Source: Kudoa neothunni
Taxonomy: Eukaryota > Cnidaria
Length of the DNA stretch: 64,000 nt
Reading direction: 5' to 3'
Assembly (NCBI GenBank): GCA_964304625.1
Contig: OZ199839.1
Location: 5,146,001-5,210,000 of the forward strand
Shown: one piece after another, positions 49,001-62,800 of the stretch
How the letters are laid out: every line of letters starts with the position of its first letter
Position numbering within the stretch: position 1 is the first letter of the stretch
Translations under genes and position numbers: made by a program
The notes under the pieces: model-generated
Databases searched by the model: none
What the model was told of the DNA's origin: nothing
What the model saw: the letters and a program-made list of their open reading frames with translations, nothing else

Positions 49001-52000
49001 TCGAGCCAGAGGATACTTTGGGCAATAAAAAATAATGTTCTTAAGTTTTCTCCTATCTATATCTTTTTCTATTTTCCCCTTCTTTAAATAGTTTCGCATA
49101 AGGTCCTGAGCCGGGTTAGAACTCGATTTTGAAGAATCCCAGGACCGAAAAAATAACGTTCCAAATAGCACTATGTGGGTATTTGAATGATTCGGGAATG
49201 CCAACAAATAACGCTGATATTTAATTATTTAGCGTTAGTTGGGGGCCACAGAATTATTAGTTGAGTGCGGGGATTAGTACACCGTTGCCCAGAAATCATC
49301 ATGTTTATAATTTCTTTAATTACACTCATTAAAAGTATGCTGTCTCAAATTACCTTAATTTTGCTGTTTCTATGGATTAATTTGAAAAGTTAATATCGTT
49401 TTTTGAATGTTTTTAAAAATTTCTCCATGCATAATATTCCCAAACAACACTGGGAGGTTCACGCCAGTAATTGAATAAATCATATTCAATAAAATTAAAT
49501 TAAATTTCGATTACGCGTGTGTCGATGCCATTAAGAATTAACCCTTAAAAGCTAACCTTGGGTTTCATGCACCCACCCCTTCGTTATTTAGTTGTGAGAA
49601 TTGTTGTTTTGTGAAGTGTCGTATTTTTTCAAATAATTTTATTTCATCATTCGATTGTTAATATTTTTTTAAAAAATCTTTCAAAATTCTGGAGAAATAT
49701 AAAAAAATATATAATTTTAACAAAATTTATGAAAAAAATAATATTAAGCTGCATCTGTGGAATCCAAAGTTTGTTTTTTCCTGCAGAATTTACCATTTGT
49801 CGAATGCATTACTATTGTTGACCATTATAAACTTAACTGAATGTTTAGGCCTGAAAATTAATTTAATGACAAAAATGAAATAAAATACTAAATTTAAACG
49901 CATTGCACGACACTCATTTGCATAATATTTAAATATATTCTTGTGGATAATCACTAACGACACAAATAGTTAAGCAAACTTAATAATAATTGTAAGGTAA
50001 ACTTTAAATTACATGATATCGATATTTAAATATACATTATTACTTTTGAGTTATTTTGCTTTGTTTATCATTGTTATACCCTCAGATATAATTTAATTAT
50101 ACATATTTCTAACCACAAATTTTTATTTTAATTTTCAAACCGTGTGTTTAATCCATTATATATTTTAAATTCTTACCAAAAATAACATTTTTATCATTGT
50201 ATATTAATAAATTATATGCACTGAATGTAAAAGATAAAAAATATTGATACCCGAATTTTGAAGAATTTATATTATTGCCAGTGAAAATAGCCCCAATTTT
50301 TTTAATCTTTTGGAAACATCAACTTAATTAATTAATGCACATTTAGATTTTCTGACTAAAATTGCCACAACTTTTGTACATCTAGCTGATTTTGCAACCA
50401 CCAGTTTATTCCAGGATAGGTTTTTCTATCTTACGGTAGGTGATTCTATTTAATCTACTGACATCTAACTTACAATATCGGTATATAGGTGGATGAGAAC
50501 TTACGCAGAGAATCCACTTCCAAGTATCATACTCATATGCATGTAATCAATATTTTATGTTTAATCTGTCACCAGCAATGGAAACAACAGTCCCTCATCG
50601 TTATGTCGATTGTATGTGATGAGACCACAAACAATTCAGGAGTATTACCATCAAAAAGTAGATTCTATAACATTCCCTGAAAATTTTACTATGGCAATAA
50701 TAAAAAATCTGCATAGATATTAAATCAAGAATTTGAACAAGCGGAAAGTTTGGCAACTGAACACGCATTGGACAAGAGTTTCATCTACAAAGAGAAATGG
50801 TTGATTTCCGAGAAAAACATTGACGATATAAACGCTTTATTTGTAACTTGATGTAAAGTAGTTTCCATATAATAGAGATATTGTAGGAAAAATTGTGGAC
50901 CAATGATAACATTGATTGGGTTATGAATCAGTGCGTAGATTTCAGCTCTAACAAAGGTGAAAACTACTGCAGAATCTACGATTTAGCGTTAAAATGCTGT
51001 TGTGATTATTCGCCGTCATCTCCTAAACTAGTCTATTTTTATCGTCTGATGATAATCTATCGTTACAGACTGGAATTCTATTTGGCATGTGTTAGGTTGA
51101 AAAATCTCCCTTTTAGCAGTCGATATTTTGATCGTTTCAAATCAATCGACATTTTTTGAGTATGTTTGCAATTTGTGCGAAAGTGGAAGAGATATTGAAG
51201 TTGTAAAATTGTTCTTCAACTATTTCTACTTTGACATCCAACAATATCATCTTATTTGTATGGCAATGTTCCCACCATGCTTGGATGTTTCTCTTTATGA
51301 GGATTTGTTGTTACCATGCGATTGTGGGAAATTCACAGTGAATACGAGGGAATTTTGTGAATCTGTTCCATCAAATTCCTATCTCAATCCATCTACTATT
51401 TTGTTTGATCATACTAACAAATCATCACAGCCAATGCCTTATCCATCTCATCTCTCTCAATTTAAGTTCGTTTTAATAATCAATTTAAGCTAGGATGTAT
51501 TTTATTTGGTTAGATTGGAAAAATTCGAACCAATTCCTTGATACCGTTACTATCGAAACTGTCGTAGTCGACTGGTACAAATGGATGATCAAATACATAG
51601 ACACTTCAACTGGTCTTTTTGCGAATGATTATAGATTGTGTTGCTATGGGTTTCATCAGAAAAATTTATCCAAACTTGAGAAGATACACAATGATCTAAG
51701 CGTTCTAAATGTTATTGTTCATAAGGTGTGTTATTACAATTAGTCGAGAAAATTTTATAAATTAATAGTACAAATGTGTGAGGATGAATCTGGATCAGCT
51801 GTATCGAATAAACTGAGCGATTTATTACGCCAGATTGTTCAAATTGAAGAATTTGGATATTTTTTCCGAGATTATTCTAGTAAATTTTATCAGAGATAAT
51901 TATGTTTTTTCGAAAGAAGACACACTTAAAAGTATCAGATAATTCCAATACGGAAATAATATTTTTAAACTGACGAATAATATAAAAATTAATTTAAAAT

Positions 52001-55000
52001 AGATATAAAAAAATATCAGAGCGTATTTTTGAAGAGTGTTGTTGAATTGAGTGAATATAATTTGGAGTTTCTGTCGACATTTGTGGATAAAACCGAACAT
52101 CTTATTTCTGAAGTTTGTTATCATTAGATCTATTTTGGTTTATTTTAAATCTAGGTTCATTCTGTTTTCAACTCAAGATTCGTGACCGTTTTGATTGCGG
52201 TTGTACTTAGAAATACTCAATGGTAATTTTATGTGTGGTTATTCTTTATCACATTGGGATAGCTTTTATCACGCGGTCCCAAAAAATATTGTTGATCATA
52301 TGAAAAAAATTTCATCTAATAAAAATCAACCTGCTCAAGTCAATACAAGCGAAACCGACTCAAATTCTAAATATTTGAGTGGTGTTGCTGATTTTGAATT
52401 TTTCTTGAAGTAATTTACTTGTAACAATGTGACTCAACGCCTTTTTATATTTTTCAGATTTTGCCAACTTATCAGTTTTTATTTTTTTGACATTCCCTCC
52501 AACATAATACTTCATCACAAAGTATTTTAATAATTTTCGATTGATATGGAAACGTTGTTTAGGATAATCCAACTATAAAACTGTACAAAACTATAATCTA
52601 CGAGTTTGTTAGAGTGTCTCAGAATTTCGACGTAGAATTCAAAACCAAATTTTGGGTGGTTTTTATTCAGTTTTTGACCAATGATTTTGTGGATACAATG
52701 GAAGATGTGTCCAACGTTGAGTTGATTCAAAAATTTAAGTCTGCCACTTTTCAAGTATTACTACAGATAGATTTAATTAGAAATTATTTTATTTTACAGA
52801 CATGCATGTCTGTGCTGCTCGACAATAATGAGGATATAAATCAAATGTGGCCGTTTTTGGAAAAATTTTGTCAACTTCAACCTCATTATTCTCCATCCGA
52901 TAATTTACCGAATTTACTGGAGTACTGTTTGGTGAGAGGTTTGATTGGTGAGCATGTTCAAAAACTTTTAACACTGTCCAACGACACAGTCAGTTATTCT
53001 CTTATCTATCCGCAGTTATTGTATATAGAGCAGTTGATTATTTTTGAAGTTAATTTTATTAATTTCCTTAGCAAATTTATCGAGTATTCAAATGAAAATC
53101 ACTATTTTGAGGATGTGGAACTCTTTTCTAAGTTAAAGCTAGCGATACAGGCTTGTAATTTGGTCAAAAAAATTGATCCTTCCTATTTGATCACTCCTGC
53201 AGAATGTATTTGCTTGAATTGTGAACGTTATTCAACGAATAATTCTATTGCTAGTGGTATTTTTGGATAACTTGGAAGAATGGGCCCGTAATTTTCTCTG
53301 CCAACATCCTCATAGCGATAGAGATTCCCTGGATCAGGTAAACTCGAAATCTATAAAATATGTCAATTTTTTTTATTGCGAAGATTATGGATTTGTTCCT
53401 AATGTTGTTGCCCAACTCCAACCCCAATGATGTTCGTATCAATGTTTATGAGACCTTGGTTGCTCATTTCTATCGGTCGAATAACTACATAGAAGCTGAC
53501 TATTTTTGTCAATTGGCTATAAATCAAGGCAGTGTCTCAATTTGGAAATACTGTAAATTGCTATCTTCCAATGCTACAGAGATTTCTACTGAAAATAAGT
53601 ATCGATGTTTAATTCTAATTAATTCACTCATTCATTTTAAATATTTAGATCGTTTCTTTTGAACTATGCTTTAAAAGTATGCCCAAAAGAAGAAATTTTG
53701 CCAATTTTAGATTCGCTTGATTCTTTTGAAAGTTCCACTGAAAATTTATCGTTTAATGTTTGTTCATCGTACGTGAAAATTGATATTAGTTCATATGTTT
53801 TTAGGCGCCACCTCATCATGATCCGTTGCATTTTTATAACCTAACAAAAATTTCCAACTTGGCTTCTTTTGAAAAATTCACCCCTGATAACTTGGATGCT
53901 TTTGAAGAATGTAACTAATAAATTTAATTCTTATAAAAGAGAATAAAATTGGTTTATATATCAACGAAGATTAACTAATTTTTGTATATTAATAAAATAT
54001 ATAAAAATTCGCTTTATTTATTAAACTATGCTTAAAAATAAATATAACTCAAAAATTCATTTATTCAGTGCTCACGCGAAAAATAGAATGAACGTTTTAA
54101 TTGAAAAAATTCATCAGTTAATAAGAGAATAGATTATTTTCACGAATTTTAATTTCTTTTTATAAATTATAAATTTTGATTTGTAATGTTAATTACTATA
54201 GAAAAATTCTAATATTTTTTTATTGATTTAATTATTAAATAAATGTATTTTGATTATTTAGGGTTTAAAAAATATTTCCCAATTACCGCCAAATACGCCA
54301 ACCAACCCTGCATACTATCGTTTCTACTCTTGGCCATCGATTACAATGTAAAAATAATTAACCCATCTATTTAATAAGCATATTTTAGTTGATTGAGAAA
54401 GAGGAGATCCTCCGAGTGTGCTTAAATCAAACAATAAATTTGTTTTGCGCAGTTATGATTTATGTATCATTCAAATTAACGCCTTCAATCTGCTGCTCGT
54501 TCGAAGTAGTGAAAACCTCCCCTTTTGAACTGCTGCTTTCGAATGTATCAAAAATAAACCAACTTAACGTTGAAAATCATCAAAGATTTATGAAACTCGT
54601 CAGTAGCACTTGTTTTTACACTTTTTATGAGTGTTATCAACTCAAGTTAATTTCCTTACACACTGGATTGATGATTGATACCGAAAACTTCATCCTCAAT
54701 ACCATCTACCAACAGAATATTCTTAAACAACTAGTCAAGTAAATTACCTATGGTTATTTTTTAAAATATTTTATATTAATCTCTCCTGTTTATTAATAGA
54801 AACAACTACCACATCTTTCTTGAGATATCTTCATTTCATCAATACCTTTCATCGCTATTTAAGCATTTTTCTACATCAGCCGAGTTAGACAAATTCACAA
54901 TCAGTTGCCTATCAAACAACAACGATATGTTGATTGAAAGATGTGTTGGTATTGTGAAAAATTCTGTATTGACTATCGACGAAATGAATGATCAGTTTTT

Positions 55001-56697
55001 GGCTCTCAAACCCCAGTACAAACTACCATTAGATAATGAGAATGTTCAAAGTTTTTTGGATATTTGGACTGAATTGGATGCCAATCATTTGTTGTTGCTA
55101 TTTCAGTGGATGCAACAGTTGTTTTCTAACAACACTCTTCTAATTGTAAATTAATATATGCTTTACATTCGTTGAATTTTTAAAATATTTTGTTAGAATA
55201 ACGGCTCCATAAGTGATCACATCAAATGGTTGAAACGCTTGAAGTCTAGTTGCCCAGGTATGTTTATGGACATTTACTATCACAACATTACTGCAGATTT
55301 GATGTATACATTATTTTTATAGGAATAAAGTACCATGAGTTATGTTTGCTCGAGAATCCACTTCAAGGATCGCTTCGATATCAATTGAATAATGAGAATC
55401 TGTTTATTCTGTGTCGAATTCTCACGACGCAATTTCCTTTTCTGTTGAAACCCCTCAATAAATGCATGATAATTTGTGCCTACGTCAGAGCTTGTATCGA
55501 AAACAAAGTTGTTGAATACGAAAAGGAAGCTTACCACTCCGATGCCGACTTTATCAATGGCAGCTATGTTTTAGTTGATGATAAACTCAAACTCCTTCTA
55601 AAACAATACTCCGATCAACAGCATACTTGTGATTTGGTCCAAGAATTAATAACTGACACTGACAGATTCTCAATCGCTGTTCGTGTGTTGTTGTTGAAAA
55701 CCTTCAACACGCTCATTAATGAGTATTATCATATTGAGCAGAAATTTATGTTTGAATTAGAGTTGTTGTTAAAACTTTTTCAACTGTACAACTATGATGA
55801 GTCAAATGTACATTATAGGGTAATTTTCCATTCCCCACTCAAACTCAAATGTGTTGTTATTATAGTAGATTTTGTTTAAATTGATTTTTAGGAGTGTATT
55901 AGAAACTTGGACACCAATCTACACCAAAAACAACATTCCATCAATCAACTCTGTGAAATGATGTTGATGGATGAGTTCAACGGCGACAATGGGTTTATGT
56001 TTATCAATTGTATCCAAATTCTGGCTAGTAAATTTTCGCTCTCCGTTCCCACTATTATGGAATTGGTTTTGGAGGGTTGCCACAATTTTATTCTTTCCAA
56101 CCCGTAATTAATTCGTATTATTAATTCATACTTTACTTTTCTACTACTTTCATATCTTATTAAATAGTTCAAAATATCGGATATTTTTAATTGGAAATCA
56201 ATTTGTAAAACTCTTTCTTATTCGAAGACAAATGGAAAATGAGCATTTCCACGATAAACTAGAAAATATTCTTCATCAAAATACATTCGTTGCGTTGTGC
56301 ACCGCCACAGCAAACAATAGCGAATCCTTCGAGGATGCAGGCGATTTCGTTGTAAACTTATCCAATCTTTTAACTAGAAATCATCGTTACTTCCATCATT
56401 ATGATGATTTGGCTGTGTATTTCGCAATTCGGCAAGTTCTCGTACATTTCCCCGATTTTGGCCATCGCAATGTTTGTTACTTCCATTTTTAGTGTATTTT
56501 TAAGCGAATGAATTTTGTTTTAGTACGCTATGGCAATTGAAAGAAAATCCGACCTCATGGAAACAATCTTTTTGGAGTTGTTAGATTGTTCTCAGAATTT
56601 GATTCAAAAAACAACATTCTGCCAATTGTTTATCAAACTCGTCCCACACCTCTCACTTTGTTTGTCTAACAGATTTGAGTAGTTTACCGATTAATAA
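46073..56697 (+). CDS. NBAS: NBAS (Golgi-to-ER tethering complex subunit), 3' end lost in gap
   Basis: NBAS joins RINT1 and ZW10 in the ER tether for COPI vesicles (SNARE syntaxin-18) and has a role in mRNA decay. Many short exons with 40-70 bp introns are visible. An N-terminal beta-propeller reads from MSTVIYELEPVGRF (46073), with QLCWSNDSSIVALFSK, FALFENGVAYLFKV (46912-47060), VTWSDHG and SLVLCDMDGGVHLLRLAN (47823-47878). After a 2.6-kb intron filled by transposons comes CRLYVMRPQTIQEYYHQK joined to ILNQEFEQAESLATEH (50717-50842), matching human NBAS closely. The Sec39 region follows: SSRYFDRFKSIDI, TIETVVVDWYKWMIKYI, LEKIHNDLSVLNVIVHK. Further helical exons run to the gap, so the C-terminus is missing. 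A one-base frameshift in a T run (51152-51157) looks like a consensus error. Not every exon boundary could be resolved. Confidence 0.85.
48634..49467 (+). mobile_element. Helitron in an NBAS intron (family of 26845-27983)
   Basis: Starts TCTTTATATATAAAGCTGG after an A and ends with a hairpin (CCCAAACAACACTGGG) and a mutated terminus CCAG (49464-49467, expected CTAG) before T. Several blocks align with the 26.8-kb copy, in the same order. It lies on the coding strand within the only long intron seen in NBAS (about 47879-50400). Confidence 0.7.
49542..49590. mobile_element. piggyBac-like terminus in an NBAS intron
   Basis: TTAA (49538-49541) followed by CCCTTAAAAGC and a GC-rich CATGCACCCACCCCTTCG, which resembles the terminus at 8323-8357 (reversed). 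No second end or transposase was found; probably a remnant. Confidence 0.4.
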
Positions 56698-56897
56698 NNN
56701 NNNNNNNNNNNNNNNNNNNNNNNNNNNNNNNNNNNNNNNNNNNNNNNNNNNNNNNNNNNNNNNNNNNNNNNNNNNNNNNNNNNNNNNNNNNNNNNNNNNN
56801 NNNNNNNNNNNNNNNNNNNNNNNNNNNNNNNNNNNNNNNNNNNNNNNNNNNNNNNNNNNNNNNNNNNNNNNNNNNNNNNNNNNNNNNNNNNNNNNNN
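56698..56897. other. Assembly gap of exactly 200 N
   Basis: A round-number run of N, the usual scaffold-join placeholder, so its true length is unknown. It truncates NBAS on the left and is followed at once by repeated sequence. Confidence 0.99.
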
Positions 56898-59800
56898 TTT
56901 AGCTATTAAAACTTGAAGGTATTTTCAAACATTTCAGTTCACCCGCCAATTTAATGACCCAAATCTAGACATTTGAAAGCATTATTCGCCCGGAATTCTC
57001 ATACAGAAAGAGATTTATTAAGTGATATTATCAATTTATATGAGATTAAAGATTTTTATTTTAAAAAATAATGTGCTTGTAGACATTTCATGAAAATTTA
57101 ATCTGCATATCCTAACTATATTTTTGTATTATCCTTATATGCCAATCGTATTATTTATAGTCAACGAAATACATTTTTTAAATAGTTTATTTAACAGAAC
57201 AGAAAATCAATCTAGAAATAAATTTAGTTAATAAAACATTTAATAAAAAAGACATTTTATTATGACATCAAAATCTAATAAAGTAATAAAATATATATTT
57301 TTTTAACCAAAAAAAGTTGTCATTGAATAGTTTTTATTAACTTGGAATTGCACATAAATTTTTATTCGCATGTTTTAAACATGTTTTTGATTTTGCATAA
57401 CGTGTTTAATTAAGAAAATTATAAACCAAAATAAATTAATGTAGTAATAATGTTTGTCTCATTTAAAAATTTTTATAAACAAAAATTTTTTAACTGCTGT
57501 TATATATAACACTGGTGTGGATATTATATTTGACTTTATTCCTGAATTAAATGATTAATTCTCTTATATTTAGGTTGATTATTTTAAAAAGTATAATTTT
57601 CTTATTATATTTGTTAAAAATAAATAAAAATATTTTGTGTTTAAATGTTTGTTTTTATATTAAAGCAAACAATAATAAACTACATAATTAATGTTATATT
57701 CAAATAGATCTCTATCAAACAATGCTACACCAAACTGGTGTGTTATTTATTAATATGATTACTCATACCTTCATCAAATAGATATAAGTATTACATTAAT
57801 AATTTTTACTTGTTTATATTGGTTTTATTAAAGATTAGGTTGAACATCGCAAACGAAAATCTTTAAACATTGATTTTTCTATTTAATCAACATACAATGA
57901 TATATTTGAATCTTTTACCATTAATTTTTTAAAATTAAAAGCAAAAAAATTCCTTATCTAAATAAATTTTGTTTTAAATGCCATAATGTATTGATATTAA
58001 GTAATGACCAGTTAGATTCGAATGAATTTGGTATACATTTGGATTTATTGAATTTACAAGAAAATATTCTATAGTTGTCTTCGTAATTTTGTAAATAGAA
58101 AGAAGTTATATGTAAAAAAATTGTGTTGGTCGCATTGAATATTAAAGCGAAAGATTATTATCTGCTACTAGTTTGTAACTTTATAGATGATATCATTGGG
58201 CCTGAAAAACCAAAAATAATCATTAATAATGAAATATATTTAAAACATTAATTCGAATATAATGAACTGGCGGAGGTAATTAAAAAGCAAGAGTAATAAG
58301 TCGACACAAGACAAGCTTGGCGGTTTAATAATATTAATTAAGAAAACAATATTCAAGCTTGAAAAGCCCGATTAAAATTAAAGCTAGATAAAATTTTTAG
58401 ATTAATAAATTAAAAATAATTATTATAAGCGTATATGGTTTCAATAATTATAATATTTTCATTATGTATAATATCGGATATAAATATTATTAAAACATTA
58501 AAATTGTCAACGTTAAATTCGATTATACATTTACGATATTAGCGTGGGTCGCGGGATATTTTTTTTAAAAAATATGGATCACGGCTAAAAAAGGTTTGGA
58601 AACAGTGGATTAAAGCATTCTATGTAGTGAATTCAATAAATCTTTAAAGTATATATACTTACAGCAATGTTTAATTGTATAGTTAAAATCAATATAAAAG
58701 CTTACTGTTTGCATTTAAATAGTGGTGAGCATAATTCTATCTTCTTAAATGTTATTGCGGCAAATATAGATAAACTGTTAATTTTAATAATGTAAAAATT
58801 AAAAAAACTTAAATTTTACTCTAATGCGTTATCTGAAATTAATGTCCACAATAGAAGGGAAACAAGTTTTGTATTCTTGATTACAGTAACCTGTGCGGGG
58901 AATCTAAGTTTTCACTGTAGCGTCATTTGTATGATGGAATCCTCTCCGGATTGAAAGTTGACTTACATAACTCATTAAAAAGTCATATTAATCGTTATGG
59001 ACCCCTTTTTATCTGCGATTTAAAACGAAAGAATTGCGAAAAATACAAAATTCCTAGTCTAAAATTCTAAAATATTTTAATAAAGCTTTAATTTACTACA
59101 AAATAACGTTTGTATTCTTTTCGACTCTCTATAAAAAAGAACTCTTAAAGGTAACAAAAATCATCAACATAGAGAGGTAACTGCCGCTTTAGCATTACTT
59201 TTTGAGCTAGTAATGACATGGAAAATTTTTCATAATCATATTCTTAAATGAGATACATGATCATCTTGGTAATATTTCAATATACAAGTCTCTGCCTCAT
59301 CGAAAGAGTCTATTTCTCAGATAATCATATCTTTGGATTAATATCATTTGGATCTAATAAAAAGCGTATACAAAAATTGTTATGATATGAAACGAGTAAA
59401 AATATCACAGTTAAATCTCTACACAATGTAAAAACAAGAGGAATAATCAACATGGATGTATTTAAGGTTATCAATGTGTTAACTCATGATGTTAATTGTG
59501 ATGTTAAAATTATAAAAATGACAATAATGTTGTTACTTGATCATTTTTGGTTGATCCCCAATGCGACTAACTCTTCAATTTTGTTGAAAATTTGTGCCGA
59601 TGGAGGGCAATAAATAGAATTTTTGAAGTTGCGTTGATTGTAAATTCAAATATTTTTGGGAAATTCCACAATTTTTATTCTTATTAGTGCTCCCTTGTAT
59701 TTAACTGCTGCTAACGATCCTATTTGAGAATTTCGCGTAACTTATGCATACATTATGTATGAAAAAATTCAAACAGACATTGATGGCTCCTTGAAACAAA

Positions 59801-62800
59801 TTTTAGAATGCTTCTCTGTTCTGAATGAAAAATTACGTATCGTTGTTACGGTTGAGAACATAAAGTATGGGAATTTTTGAGAATTGTCTCTTCAAATATC
59901 CATTTTTTACCTGTAAACATTGTGTAATACAAATATTTCAAAGAAAGTTAGCAAAATAATACGAAAATAACAACTGATATTGAAATAAAATCATTAAAAT
60001 ATTAACAAATATTAGTTAGAGTTATCATTCCCATCGAAAGTGAAAGCAATTGGACGAGCTAAAGAACCTGTGCTAACAGTCATTGCTTTTTCTAGAAAAA
60101 AATAATATACTATCTATTTAAAATACTAACTGGTTATTAAAAAAAAGTTTTATTTGAGCACGAAAATAATATCATAATCAGTCTAATACAATATTTCTAA
60201 CTCGCTCGCTTAAGAATTTTCATAAAATAATAATTCACTTCATAACTGTTTTAACTTTTCAAATTATATAAGTATGCCGCCCCTTTAAAATAAGTGAGCA
60301 GTTGCCACAAAATTAAAAACGTTTCTTGGCGCACACTCATGTTAATAGAAGTCAAAATTGTTTATTTCATTGGAGTATTCTCCTTATTAACTAATCTTTC
60401 GCACACAATTTTGAATAATAATTTTATTAGATGTTAAAACCGTGAACTAAGGCTATTTTGTAACCCAAAACTCCTTAAAAATATTGTTTTATTTTTCTTT
60501 AAAATTGTTAATTATGTTAGGCCCACAATAATTAATTACAAATAAAAATTTCAAATTTTATGTCAGTTTATAGATTTGGAATTATTCCCTTCCGTAGCAA
60601 TAGACAACCCCCGTGTGCGAATTATACGAATCGGTAGCAATAGCCACTGCCTTAAGTCTATGTCCATAAGAAAAAGAAATTCCTATTTTATGCGAGCATT
60701 AGGTGTTCAATTGTAGCAAATGCATAACCATAGTATTAAAAATAATTTATTGTATGAGATTAAGTCAATCCCGTCAGAAATTATATAAATATAACAATGA
60801 TTTGGCTTTGAAAATATAAAAAATTTATAATCTAACTAATCATAATCTTTAATCTGAAAATACGGCCATTATGCTGCAATTTAACCGCTATTTATTTAAA
60901 TTATACGCAAATCGCCACTCATGTTTAAAAAAAAACAATCTAAAACATTATACTAAAATATACGTTGTTTTTTAAACTCCAACTTAAAATCTATCCGGAT
61001 ATAATCTTTTCTATTGAAAATTTCTAAATATTTCACTAAAATCGATCTCTTTAATTAACTAAGTTTATTAAAATGAAGCCAATATACGTTTATTATGTGG
61101 CTTTATTCAAAATTCCGTGTTTCATCAAAAATACTATTAAGCGGAATAATATTCGCTTAACCAACTTTCCAAGCATTTATAAATGTTCACATGATGTTAA
61201 TACTATTTATTACCATTATTATTTTATTTTTACAGAATAAAATTTCCCATTAAAAAACCTCAAATACAATAATTATCGTTTAAAAATTATTATCTCAAAT
61301 TTTGTACGATAAGAAAAATAAAGGATTGGATTTTTTTAAGTTCTCTATATTACAAATTGGAATTTAAAAAATGATATCATAAAAAACGAAATTATAATTT
61401 AATTTTTGAATAAATTAAATTAAAAATATGCCAATTAAATATACTTTATGGTAAATGAAGCAATATAACAAATAAATAAATTTTCTTCAAAATAAATTAT
61501 TATCTATTATTTGAAGTAGGTTGAGAGTTGTTAATCTCAGTTCAAAATTAAGTCGCTTCCATGTATGCGCAAAAATTTCTATTTAATCTCCTGTGCACAT
61601 GCGTCAATTTCTCTCAATCTTTATTTTTATATTGAACATACCACTTATATTCTCAGAATCCAATAAAGTAAATTACTTCACACTCTTTGTTATTTTTACA
61701 AGATTCAATAACAATAAACTACATTAAAAATTAAACACAAGGGATTAAATGGAGCTACACCTCAACAGTGGAAATTTTATTTTTTTAAAATTTTCTTTAA
61801 AAAAGTTTTTGTTTGTTATTTTAAACGATTTAAGCTAAAATGAAAAAAGATTAATGATTTTTTTGGTGTGATTGAACTAGTACTCAATCAACAAATAAAT
61901 AAACATAACAAAAATTCGATTATGTTCTTTTTTCGTTATAACCATTTAAAAATGATTGTAGGGTTTATACGCTTTATAAAAATACAATAAATGTGCAACA
62001 TTTGTAATGACAAATAGATTAAATAAAATGGTGAAAAACGAACTAACTTCGTGTAAAAATTATTTTAATATTTTTTTATCTAAAATTTTCCTCGGAAAAT
62101 AATAATCATTTTACTAAAAATTCATCCATATTTTTATTTTGTATTCGTGCGCAAGCGCTTGTATTATTTTTAACAAGCCATAAAATATAAAAATATTGAA
62201 TTATAAACTTCTCCAAATTAAAAAAACATATTGAATACAAAAATATTTTATTCAGAAAATTTAATCGAAAATTAACAACGAAATTTTGAGTTTATAACAA
62301 ACATGCGCTGACAACTTTTACCAATGAGTACCGTTATTTATGAGTTGGAGCCGGTAGGAAGGTTCAGAGTTAACAACAATCGAGTATTTGTGTTTCAATC
62401 TGACTCTATTTTCAACTGTATAAAGGACAATGTGGAAGTTATTGTGAAAACGTACTTTAGATGGTTTAGAAATTGTAAGTCGGCTGTATGTCGGTGTGTT
62501 TTAAGTTTATCAATTTAATTTTAGATTTGTAACTACTATAAAATTAATGCAATCGTTTGGTTGAATTTAATATTTGTAGCAATAATTGCGATGACCAAGA
62601 CGACGACAAACTTCCACACATTGAAAAATTCCACATTTCAAAAAAGCATGGTTTATTTGGATTGCTCACCGTATGTGCTTTATTGAAATAATCACGTAAT
62701 CTATAATAATGCCAAAGATGCAACAGATATTTGGCAATTGGTGTTTATGGCGTTGTCTTGATCTAGTATAATGTCGTTGATTTAAATGTTTTATTGATTA

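Noticed and set aside
50887-51500. KNTC1/Rod instead of NBAS, since both share an AEA/QAES-type block after the propeller
   Set aside because: The DWYKWMIKYI and LEKIHNDLSVLNVIVHK region and the YVMRPQTIQEYYHQK exon align to NBAS specifically.
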